Positions 49,795-60,470 of a stretch of 64,000 nt of DNA are shown here, piece by piece; within the stretch, counting starts at the first letter, position 1, and every line of letters begins with the position of its first letter. The position numbers and the translations under genes are program-made. The DNA comes from Diploscapter coronatus (Eukaryota > Nematoda > Chromadorea > Rhabditida > Rhabditidae): NCBI GenBank assembly GCA_964036155.1, contig OZ038423.1, positions 79,499,249 through 79,563,248 on the forward strand, read 5' to 3'. The notes beneath the pieces are model-generated. The model did no database searches. It was not told the origin of the DNA and was given only the letters and a program-made list of their open reading frames with translations.

Positions 49795-52700
49795 CTATCG
49801 ATCAACCTCGCCGAAGACAAGGTCCATGGTTCCGATGACAGCGACGACGTCGGCAATCAGCGACATGAATACGACGTCGTGGACCATCGCCAGATGCGCG
49901 AAGCCAGGTGCGCGGATATAGCATCTGGAAATAAATATCCTTGATTGAAGAGAAAATCGACATTCGTTTTGCGATTAGAAATCGAATTTGGACGAGCAAG
50001 ATAATGAGGCGCGTCGAAGAGAAACGAAACGAATAGCGTGTAATTTTTGAGTATCGACGCTCTCCTCCACTCAATAATACAATTTCAACATGTTTAATTA
50101 AAACAATTCCGTTAACAAATCGAAAATTTAACCTTTTTCAAAAACATTGTTTTGTGAAGCATATCTCTTAGTTTTGTTTGTTTTCTTAGATTTATTACAA
50201 TATTATATAATTGAATATCTTTTTAGAAAACTTTGAAGAAGATTGAAAGAAAATGCTTCAAGAAGAAAACATTCGAAAGAAACATGTCTAGGAATTAATT
50301 CGATCGGTTTTATACCTTTCGAATCATTTCAAAATTATGACTTTAAATTTTAAAAATTTACCTATAAGGTTTGCTGGTTCCATCGGCCACCAGGTAGACA
50401 CCGAATTCGCCTTTGGGAGCTTCGACAGGCACATAAGTGGCTCCAGGTGGGACTTGGAAGCCTTCCGTGAAGAACTTGAAGTGGTGGATCAGGGCTTCCA
50501 TGGATTCCTGGAAATCTTTGTTTCAAGAAAATTCTGGTTCAAATCCAATTTTCATTGAAGTTTCAAATAATAGTATTCAAAATTTTCAGATACGCTTCAA
50601 AGATATGAACCTCAAAAATTTGTTCTAACAAATTAATACTGAACTTTTACTCATATACTTATAGTTTAAAGAAAAAAATCCCGACCTTCATCTCAGCCCT
50701 TCTCGGTGGGGAGACTTTATTGTCGTCGACACGGTATTCTCCTGAAAAATGTCGAATTAGAGAAAACAAATCAGGTATGAAAATTCGTACCCTCAGGCAT
50801 TTTGTTGAGGCACTGATGGATGATGTTCAGGGACTGTCGCATTTCCTCGACACGGCACAGATAGCTTAAATAAGGAAAATTAGGCTTTAAAAACAATGCT
50901 TATGAAAGATTAGAAGAGCTCTTTTGATGCTTCGACGTAATGTGTGTTTTTTTTTCTAATATACTAAACTTGTGATTGGTATGAGCGCGTTCAGAATTTG
51001 TTCGTCCTAGCGCGAACATTGAGAAATAGCGTTGTTCGTGGAGAAAGCGTCGGGTGCGAATGCTTCACTGCACTTTCTTCACGAATAGCGCTATTCGCTA
51101 TGCTCGCTCTACCACGAACAGTCTGAACGCGCTCTTATAAATTCGATTAAGTTAGTTGTGTTTCAAAATTCTTCAAATGCAACTTTATCTTCAAAATTTT
51201 CAACACAGCTGCCATATCATGGGTTCTTAAACAGAAAAATTTAATTGAAAAACTTACCGATCATAACAATCGCCCTTGGTTCCGACTGGAACGTCGAATT
51301 CCACCTGAAATCATATAAATATCAACAAACTTCTTTAAAATAATAACGATATTATTTTTCTACTTTTATATATGCTTCCGTTATCTTTAATTCAAATTTA
51401 CCTGATCATAGGCATCATAGGGCTGCGTGAGTCTGACGTCCTGTTTGATTCCCGAACCGCGCACCATCACCCCACTAAAGCCCCAATTCAGTGCATCCGA
51501 AGCTGACACAAGGCCTAAATTTCATGTTTTAATAAAAAAAAAGTGCTGACTTTATATAAGGTTCAATAAATTATTAACAAGTGAGGACTCAAAAATGGTT
51601 AGTGGAGGATATGAAGGTAGAGTTATAAAAATTACAGTAGTCCAAAAATCAAGCATTTTACGTACCAATGTCGATGGTTCTTGCCTTCCAGATACGGTTC
51701 TCCGTTAGCATGTCTTCTAATTCGTCGATACGAGCGGGGAACTAAACAAATCAGCAAAAATAAAGGAGGAAAAAGCTCGAAATATTTAAATCTCCAGAAT
51801 AGTATGTAAAAAGCGAAAGTTTATCATTTCTAACTCCTTTTTCTTACATATAATTCTTCAAATTAAGACATTTCTGAATAACTTTCAAATAAACGGCTAT
51901 TTGGGAACTGCGAGACATGAGACATAGGCGAAATAGTATAGGGTTAGGGTAAGGTGTGGAGGGTGATAGGCTCTTTCCCCCCACACTATTTCTCAATGTC
52001 TCGCGGTTTCCAAGTTGCGAAAGTGAAATCAAACCTTAGTCGCCCAATCATAAATGTCGTCCATGATGCCGATGGGCAAGTCCCAGGCCACTCCGCCGGG
52101 TCGAACATAATTCGCATGCATTCGAGCGCCAGACACTCGCTCGGAAAATTCGAACAGCTTTTCACGCTCTGAAAAATATCATGTCTCAGATAAAACCATA
52201 AATATTGGAAAACGCTTTCAGTCTCCTGGACTTTTTTCTAAGAGTTGTAGGAATTTTGATAGGTTCCAAAGAAACCCTTATAAAATAGGCAAAAATCTAA
52301 AACGGTACTATTCTTAGTTTTTGATAGAAAAGATTCAACCTGTAGAATTATTTTTAAAAAAAAAGCTATATAAACTTGGAAAAGGACTTTAAAAATGGTA
52401 ATTTTTACCCTCGAACATCCAGAAGAAGGGTGTCATGGCTCCGATGTCGAGCGCGTGAGTGGTGATGCCCATTATGTGGTTTTGGATTCGGGTCAGTTCA
52501 CCGAACAAGGCTAGAAAAAGTCTATAGGTTTCAAAATCAACCATTCGAAAAACTAGTGATATCGCTTATCATAGGTTCAAAATTAAAAAAAAAAAACTTA
52601 AGAATTGGGAGAAAAACACCAACTTCGGATCCACTTTGCCCTGGGCGGAACCTCGATGCCGAGCAGCTTTTCCACAGCCAACGACCAGGCCTGCTCGTTC

Positions 52701-54493
52701 ACCATCATCGAGACGTAGTCGAGTCGATCGAAATAGGGCAGGGCCTGAAAAATATTTTTTTTTTAAAAGTGAGAATATACCAAGAATAAATTCTGCTTCA
52801 AAAATCGAAATATAGCACCCTAGCTTTTCCAGAACATTTACTTTTTTGAGTTTCTCCAACCCTTCTCTAAAATCTTTCGCTTATATCGTCCAGGAAAGGC
52901 AAAAATAACGCGCTGCCCACTACATCACACTGCTATGAATGAAGACACTCATTTTTACATTATGAGCTTGGTCAGTAGAAGCGAAAGAACATTTAAAACG
53001 GAAAGATTTAAAGGGGCTCGAAAAAAGTAAACTAAGCTAGGCAGTTTTGATTTCCAATCGAAGAATGTAAAAAATGTTTTTAAAGGGGACCAAGAAATGT
53101 TCAGTAAAGTACCTGCGTATAAGTCTTGTACTCGATGAGCTTCTCGGTAGCACGATGCAGCAGTCCAATGTGGGGAATGGCGCGCATCACAACCTGGAAA
53201 TAATCATACTTTCAGCAAATATCGTTGGAAAAAATGAATTTATCGATCTTTCATTCAGTTGAAATCTCAAAAATGGGCGTACTGATCGTAGATATCGTTA
53301 GAAATTATCGCTACAGTAATCCCACCTCCCCTTCCAGCTCCAACATGAGTCGAAGCACGCCGTGCGCGGCCGGGTGTTGCGGACCGAAATTCAGCATCAT
53401 GTTCTCGTAGCGGGCTTCACTAAAATAAAAAAATAAAAGATCGCTGTAGCTCTCAAGAATATTACTGCAATTTTTGAATACTGTAGCTCTTGTTTAAATT
53501 TTATAAAAATCAAATCAAATTTCTCACTGAAAAGTAGGTTTCAGAAAAATAAGTGACAACATTAACGCTAAAATCAACAATTCTCTCAGATTTGTGGTTA
53601 AAAAAGAAACTTTTTGAAAATTAGGAAAAATATTGCTCTTAAAAGGAGAAAAAAACTTGAAAAAATAAAATAGGCTAAAAACGGTCTCTTGTACTTGTTA
53701 CCCCCGTTTTCTGGAAAGTAGAAAGGGGAGGAGAAAAAGACGGAGGTAAAAGGTACAAGAGGGTAGTTAACGGTAGCTTAGGGGTAAAAATACAAGAAGC
53801 CTTAAAAACCCTACCGATACTTGCCACTGGCCTGATCGTCGCGTCGCGGCGACTCAGCGACCCACTTCTCCAGTTTGGAAATGCCGAGGTCGTCCTTGTA
53901 CTGAGCCGACGCAGTGCCCGGCGACCAGACCATGCCCAAGGTCGAGGGCTGCAAAGTTGCATTATTTGATAATTTTACAAAATTCAACATTTTCTGTGGA
54001 AATTTTCAATTGGTGATCGTGCTGTTTTCTTACAGCTATCACAAAACTGTTTCAGAATCTATAAATGAAAAAAACAGAAAATTGCAAACTTCAATAACTT
54101 GGCTGAATGTTCTGTGAAAGCTAATTTCGAAGATATGCTCATCAAATTTTATAAAAAGAGAAAGTCTTCAACCTTATACTGCCTTTCGAACTTCGCATCT
54201 GGAAACCAGATGGTGTGGCTCCCATGTCCCTCGTGCCTTCTTCCGATGACACCTGAACACTTCAAACTGCGAAATTTCAAAGAATTTTAATCATATCCAA
54301 GCGTGTGTGATGAGGAATATGATTAGAAACAGGCTGGGAAAAGCATTTGCGGGTATAACAATATTTATCTGAATGCACCTGCTGCAGGATGGTTCTTTTC
54401 CGAGTTCCGCATGTTAGGCACTTTTCCGGCGGTGCCAAGCAGAGCGGCAGCCGATCGGCCACAACCCGTCGACGCCAACCGACTACCCAACAT
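49795..54493 (-). CDS. NDUFS2: Complex I 49-kDa subunit (NDUFS2 / GAS-1)
   Basis: Core subunit of mitochondrial NADH:ubiquinone oxidoreductase; with the PSST subunit it forms the quinone site. Fifteen exons (minus order): 54493-54379, 54252-54173, 53948-53815, 53419-53326, 53193-53113, 52744-52624, 52510-52409, 52168-52035, 51741-51666, 51514-51402, 51304-51258, 50864-50791, 50741-50686, 50507-50362, 49924-49795; 500 aa (human 463). The N-terminus ([20 protein letters not shown]) fits a matrix-targeting presequence. Diagnostic motifs: [107 protein letters not shown] and the C-terminal DLVFGEVDR. An acceptor lies 7 nt upstream of the ATG. Nematodes carry two paralogues (gas-1, nduf-2.2); I cannot say which this is. 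Confidence 0.96.
49945..50080. mobile_element. Palindromic MITE, family F (last intron of NDUFS2)
   Basis: Inverted ends TTGATTGAAGAGAAAATCGAC and GTCGATACTC-type, with the inner arm CGTCGAAGAGAAACGAAACG. Related copies lie at 19836-19980 and, truncated, 4661-4755. It begins about 20 bp from the last exon's acceptor side. Confidence 0.65.
50986..51136. mobile_element. Palindromic MITE, family I (copy 2)
   Basis: Ends GAGCGCGTTCAGAATTTGTT and CACGAACAGTCTGAACGCGC; inner arms GAGAAATAGCGTTGTTCGTG and CACGAATAGCGCTATTCGC. It lies in an NDUFS2 intron. Confidence 0.75.
51903..52020. mobile_element. Palindromic MITE, family B (NDUFS2 intron)
   Basis: Arms GGGAACTGCGAGACATGAGA and TCTCAATGTCTCGCGGTTTC with the internal core GGCGAAATAGTAT / ACACTATTTC. 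The right end is ~15 bp from the coding exon at 52035. Related copies lie at 12943-13043 and 21763-21871. Confidence 0.65.
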
Positions 54494-56209
54494 TTTTCAG
54501 GTCTGAAATCAGGAAATTCGAAAAATGATCCATCGACATTTTAGCAAAAATCCAAGAAAAACAGCGTCCTAGAACATGTTCTACCGTTTTTGGTAAGTCA
54601 GGATATCAAGATTTTTCTCGAATTTCAATAAATCTGGAAAGAATGAGGAAAATAAAAAAGAATATGCAAGAAAATCAACGAACAAACACTCTGCCCAAGA
54701 CATCCCACTATCCGTACAACGACTGCGAATGTTTACAGTGTACTCTGCGTTTAGGCGCGTAGTTAAAAATCAATCAATGGCAAATAAAGGGAGGAAGAGG
54801 AGGGAGAATTTTGTTGTTTTCAATAACTTTTGGGGATTTTTCAAATTCCACAGGTTTATCGATTTATTGATCGGGTGCGAAAGAAGTCCGCAAATGTGCG
54901 TCAAATGCACACCAAATTACGAAAATGCTAATATTTCGAGTTATAAAAAAGGTACATTTAATTTTTTTTGATGAATCGGTACACCTAGTTGAAATGTACA
55001 ACATATGTAAAAATTAGAAAAATCCTGCGTAGAGCAAATTTTTTCGAGGCAATAATAGATGCTCGCCTTTGCGGTCCTGTATCTTGACAAAGGATCACTG
55101 AAATCGTCCGAAAACTTGACTAAAATAAAATTTGATACTCCCTAATTATGATATTCAAAAGAAAAAAAACGAAATTTTATCAGAAAATATTTTTAAAATT
55201 AATTTCAAAATGACCATTTTTTGTCTTTACTGAATTGGATCACCCTAGACATATTTTGAAAGGCACATATTTTTTTATTCCATATTTGGATTAGTTGGTC
55301 AATTTTCCGTCTTCAGTGAAAAAATCAGAAAAATCCTGCGTAGAGCAACTGAGATCTTGATAATTCGCGGAAATATAAAAGAAGCCAATGCTGAAATGGA
55401 GGAGAGTGCAGAGAAAAAGATCCCCAAAGGCAGGAAAAGAAGGGGGAGCGAGCGGCACAGTGTCTTTTGCAGATAAACCACGCCCCTTTCCCTTGTCCAC
55501 GAAAAGGAGCGATTTTTCGCGTTAAATTTTATCTTTTTTTTTTGTCAGTGACGTATTTTTTCGCGGTTTTTTTCGGTGAGGATGGTTAGAGGGGCACCTC
55601 AGCCCCTGAAAAATGTGGGAAGCATAGTGCCAGAGTGAATTTGGCAAAAGGACTGGCGGTCCCTAAATGTCGATAAAAATCGACCTTTGCATAAGTTTAA
55701 GATTGCTCAGCTTTACTTGTTCGATAGAGCTAGACAAGATGAGACATCGTTCTCCTCCTTTTTGCTCTCATTCTCACTCTCATTCTCACTTTTGCCTCGC
55801 TCTTCGCAATGATGACAGCAATGTTTTTTCTCTGAAAAGTTTTTAATCTTCGTTATCGATTTATATTCTTCAGCTTTATGTTTTATTTCACTTACATAAA
55901 ATTTTCCTTTTGTTCATAATAAAGGTTTAATTACCCAAGTTTGAGGTACTATCATCTTCTACTGCATACTCAAGTCTCTCACCCCCTAAACACCTACTAA
56001 CTGCACTATCTAACGGACGTTGGACTGATCACCCAGAGACGTTTTATTTACACTAAATAAATCTCTTACATTTTTACGATATCGCAAATAAACGCTTGAA
56101 AGTATGCTCTATTGATTGACCTTATACTGACGCTTGGAACGTTAACGAATATTTCTAATCTTCACATTTTTTATATTGTAATTTCGAAATTGATTGTTTT
56201 AGTTGAACG
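54494..56209. other. Divergent spacer NDUFS2 / F-box gene
   Basis: Contains two copies of AATCCTGCGTAGAGCAA (55021 and 55330), a pyrimidine-rich 'cattctcact' run at about 55765-55790, the perfect SL1 sequence at 55924-55945, and from about 56065 a 130-bp block that recurs downstream of the F-box gene. Confidence 0.5.
55924..55945 (+). other. Perfect genomic copy of the SL1 spliced-leader sequence, possible cis 5' exon
   Basis: All 22 nt of nematode SL1 are present (begins GGTTTAATTACCC, ends AAGTTTGAG) and are followed by GTACTA, so the natural SL1 donor GAG|GT is intact. What follows does not resemble SL RNA: no Sm site of the A(T)4-6GG type is seen within ~120 nt. The next good acceptor is at 56200 (ttttag|TTGAACGATG), directly before the F-box start codon, giving a potential 255-nt cis intron. 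Confidence 0.7.
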
Positions 56210-59200
56210 ATGCTGAAAAATTTCCCGACGGAAATTCTCGAGGAGGTTCTGCTCGACCTGCCGCTGAAGGAGCTGGTCAGAATGATGAAGACCAACAGCC
56301 GCATCTACAAAATCGCCAGCAACCCAAGGAGCCCGCTGCGCCACCGCTTCGAATGCAAGGACTTTTACGAGGTGAGTTAGGAGTTGGAGTTGAGATAGCT
56401 AGAGGCGAGAGTGAGCGGAGGCGTAAAACAGTTGTTCGAAACGCATTGTTTCAAAATTGTCGAAATTAAAACTCCATTTTTATGATCTTTTGAGATCGAA
56501 CATTTCAACGTATCTCCCTTTATTCAAAAATCTGTAGAAACCGCGAAGCCTCATTTCTAAACTCGTTTAATGCCGAACACTCGTACACTCCTGGATTGGG
56601 GGTTCATTTTGCTTTGCCGATTCGAATACGAAGACGAGCAAATCATTTATCAGCTCTTGGCCAAGTCCTTGTATAGGTGGATTATAAGAGAGAGAGAGAG
56701 AGAGATAGTGTGGGATTATTAATTATGCTAATTTACTCTCTAACTAGGTATACATCACCACTTTCGGGCCGACTCCTGGCAATGGGCACTCGCCTGACTG
56801 CACGAGCAAGGTGGGTGTTCGTCAATTTAATCAATTAGACCAAATTTCTCGTGACATGGTCATTTCGAAAATTCACCGCCGCACCATAGTCCTCGTCAAA
56901 ATTTATTGAACATTGATGTATGGGATAGGTGAGATTATGAGCGGAGCCAAGTAGGAAACCACTACAAAAACGATGATATTTTGGCATGGTGAGACTGCGA
57001 GTTTTCGGAATTACATTTACTTTTTAATATTCAATCTTTCAACATTGTTTTGGTAGATCAATTACAAATATCCATTTTCAGCGTATTGAGCGGGTTGAAG
57101 TCAAGATCTGTACTAAGACGACGGAGGGTTGGGCGGCGCTGGAACTCTACTTCTGGGACGCCTGCAGCTGTCGCCAGGAAACTGTCGACGCCATTTTCGA
57201 GCCAGCCAAGCTGAGCCCGGCCAGAATCGTCAAGTTCATGAAGGAGAAGGGTGAATCTATTATGGAAACAACGAAAAGATATCGGATCATCGGACAAGAA
57301 TAGTATAAGATAACCGCATTTTATTATGGACCCCCATACCTAGTCTCGACTTCAGCAACGTGTTCCTTGCATAGTTAAGCCAGATGCCATTTCGTAGCAT
57401 TTCTACTCCGTGCTATTTCGCAAATATTTTAGCCATTATGGTCGAATTTGTAAAATTTGAAAAATACAATGCTAAATTTGCGAATTTTAATATCTTTAGG
57501 AAATATGAATGAATATAAATATTTATTATGGGTCATCTGGAAAAGAAAAACTGAAAATGCATAAAAAAATACTGTTCACTCAACTAAATATAGTTAATTT
57601 AAATTAAAAGACAATTTATAGGCAATACGTGCGAACTGAAAGCCCGTGTGATGCACGATTCTCTCGACGCAGCCCTCCGCACTACCCACCTCTTCCTGCT
57701 CGAATTCTTCGCTTTCTTCAGGGCTTGTCGATCAGGCGTTGTAAGTGATTTGTTTTTCTATATATTACCCTTGCTCGAAATCTTTGCAACTGCAATATAT
57801 AATCATAACTGATTGCTCCCCACTCGGCGTGTATGCGTTTGTTTGTGTTTTTTTGTTGTCTTTCTATTATTCAAACGCATAAACGCCGGCAACACCTCCT
57901 TGTGGGCGGCGGTGTCAAGTGACAACGGTGAGGTCTAGGCAAGGGAAAATAGTTGCAGCTTTTACTCGGAAGTACCGTATTTTTTCTTCAATAGAGGAGG
58001 CCCTGGGCTTCTATTTTTCAAACCTCCAAAAATTTTCAAATCCGATATTTTCAAGTCCCACTTTTTGCGTTTTTAACAATCTAATCATTTCAAATTGAAT
58101 GTAAACGGACTAATTCGACTATTCTCTTTTATTTTAGCATGTTTCGAGTCAATTCAAGTTCAATAAAGAGTAATTCGGAATTTTGGGGGTAGGCTTGTAT
58201 TAAAGAAAATACTACGGTATTTCAGATGGTCAACGGCTGTCCTGAGATATTCTACAGGCTGTCGGGCCAGTTCGCGGCTGATGACTATCCAGCGCTCTTC
58301 GATTGGGGCCTCCTTGGTCTGTTCAATACGCCAAACTTCGATTCCGAGAGGTTCTTCTCGAGTTCATTCTTCAAGAATGGTTAGATCGATAAGAAAGTTT
58401 CAATTTCACATAGCAACTTTGCAAGAAAGCGCAACTGGTTGTTTACAATATCATTTTTACTAGTCTTTCGGAAAATAATGATAATGAAAACTTTTCTTTT
58501 TTTAAATCAATGAAAATGTTGTCAAATTGTTTAGTGGATGATTAATCGAGATTGCATGGGTTAGTGTGATTGCTATTTTGAAAAAAGTGTTCTAATCAAG
58601 TTTATGTTACCAAAAAGTGGAAAAAGGAAGAACTATGATTATTTTAGGCATCGATGCGATCGAATTCGTAAATCTTACGGATGAAAAGGTCATATCGATT
58701 CAGCCTCTTCTGCACAATTCATTGAAGAATGTAAGTCATTGAATCAAGTATTAAGTAGCTTGTGATTTGTATAGACTCCGCAGCCTTTTTTTGCATTTGC
58801 TAACTAAAATATTTTGCAACTTTTCGAATCATTGTCGATTTGGCTAAAGATGTTGTTACTATTTCGCAAAGTTATGCAGTCGCAAAATAGCGCTTCCGGA
58901 CGAATTACTGTCGACTTTGCAAATTAATATTTTTCACGGTCTCCAGAAATTAGTATCTTTTTCTTTTAATTTCACCAAAATTCATTAAACTTATATCAAG
59001 TATAAAAAATATATCAGTCGCACGCCTGCTAAACAAAATATTTTTTGCAACGGTTGGAATATTAAATTTTCACTAAATATTAATTAAGTAGTATGAGAAT
59101 CTGAAAATGTCTAAGAAATTTTTGTCAATATACTCTTACAACGCGAATGAAATAACTCATTTATTTGCAGCTTGACTCGCTATTAGTCGAAGGGAATCTG

Positions 59201-60470
59201 ATTCAGCTCGGCGATGCACACCTGCTGGGGTTCATCGAACTAGAAATGGCCTGCATCGAACTGGAGACGTCCTATCAGCTTACTGCTTCTGGCATCGCCA
59301 CGGCGATCAAGGTGACATATTATTGTCCTTTCACGAAATCTTCAGTGTTAAGTTAGAGGCGGAGCCAAATGGTCGTACGATGTTTGCGCTTTTTTTTTTT
59401 TTGCATATTTTTGGTTTCTTCTCCAGATCCAGGGAAGACGTATTTGATAAATCTCGCACGGACCTTTCTCCCTTTATTTTCCAAAAAAAGCGCAAAAATT
59501 TGAAACTATGGTAATTTTCTTATCACATGATTTTTCGTGATAAAATTTTTATTATAGCTGGTCCATCCTCAAATTTTCTCTAATAGACAAATCTAACAAA
59601 GGAATGGACTTTAGCTCCCACTGAATTTGGAGATGAAAATTTTACCATAGATAGAGCAAAGCTTTCCTGTTCCACTGATGTAATTTTTATCAACTAAATA
59701 GCTAATTAGGCAAGGTAATTAATTAATTCAAATATTACTGTAGTTTCGTAAGTTAGAATATTGAATGACAAGAGAGGAGAAATTATGAGCATCCAAACCT
59801 TTGCCAAATTCCAAAAAATTAGCTAATTCGATGAATTATCAAGTCCTGTATTCAAGTTTATACTATTTCATGGCGAATTAGCTAATTCTATGGGAATAAT
59901 TTGGGAAATTTGAATAGATAAACTAGAAAGTCATTCGAATTAACTAATGCTTTTGGAATTTTGGCGAGTTTTGAATGCTCCATCATTCCTTTTCCCTCGT
60001 TAAGTTGCCGTTATGCTAAGCTATGAAACTACAGCAATATTTTAATTAATTAATTACCTTGCCTACTTAGCTATTTAGCTGATAAAAATTACATCAGTGG
60101 AACAGGAAAGTTTTGCTCTATCTATGGTAAAATTTTCATCTCCAAATTCAGTGGGAGCTAAAGTCCATTCCTTTGTTAGATTTGTCTATTAGAGAAAATA
60201 CTGTATTTTACTTGCAAAATTCAGGTGATCGTCGAAAGCTCAGAGCCTGATGAAGGGATTCACATCAAGATCAAGGATCTGCCCTTCACCATCAACGAGG
60301 TTTTGGCGGAAATTGAGGAAGATGAAATCGAGTGGGAGAATGGCGGCAGACGCGCCGTGATCTTCAACGGATTCGGCCAGATGACGGAAATCGACATCGA
60401 TGAAAATTCGATCTTCGAGTTGACCAAATTATTAGTGGATGAGGCACAAATCTTTGTCAATTCTACTTAG
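56210..60470 (+). CDS. F-box protein
   Basis: Likely substrate adaptor of an SCF ubiquitin ligase. Exons: 56210-56371, 56748-56810, 57082-57250, 57622-57740, 58226-58379, 58648-58730, 59171-59311, 60225-60470; 378 aa, all in phase. The N-terminal F-box begins at residue 3 (NFPTEILEEVLLDLPLKELV) and continues RMMKTNSRIYKI. The rest has no motif I can name. It holds a Cys-containing segment (WDACSCRQ), a possible helical stretch (THLFLLEFFAFFRA), repeated LxxLxLxxxxI-type stretches (VNLTDEKVISIQPLL, LIQLGDAHLL) and an acidic C-terminus. This layout resembles nematode F-box proteins with divergent C-terminal substrate domains. Intron 7 holds a 627-bp palindrome. The start lies 10 nt after an acceptor that could pair with the SL1-like exon at 55924. 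Confidence 0.85.
59573..60199. mobile_element. 627-bp near-complete palindrome (foldback) in F-box gene intron 7
   Basis: Inverted ends ATTTTCTCTAATAGACAAAT and ATTTGTCTATTAGAGAAAAT. Arms continue through ATGGACTTTAGCTCCCACTG and its inverse and remain related almost to the centre (about 59885). It has no coding capacity. Confidence 0.8.

Noticed and set aside
55924..56040. Functional SL1 RNA gene
   Set aside because: The leader and donor are perfect, but the sequence after the donor has no similarity to the SL RNA body and no Sm-binding site, so a working SL RNA gene is unlikely.
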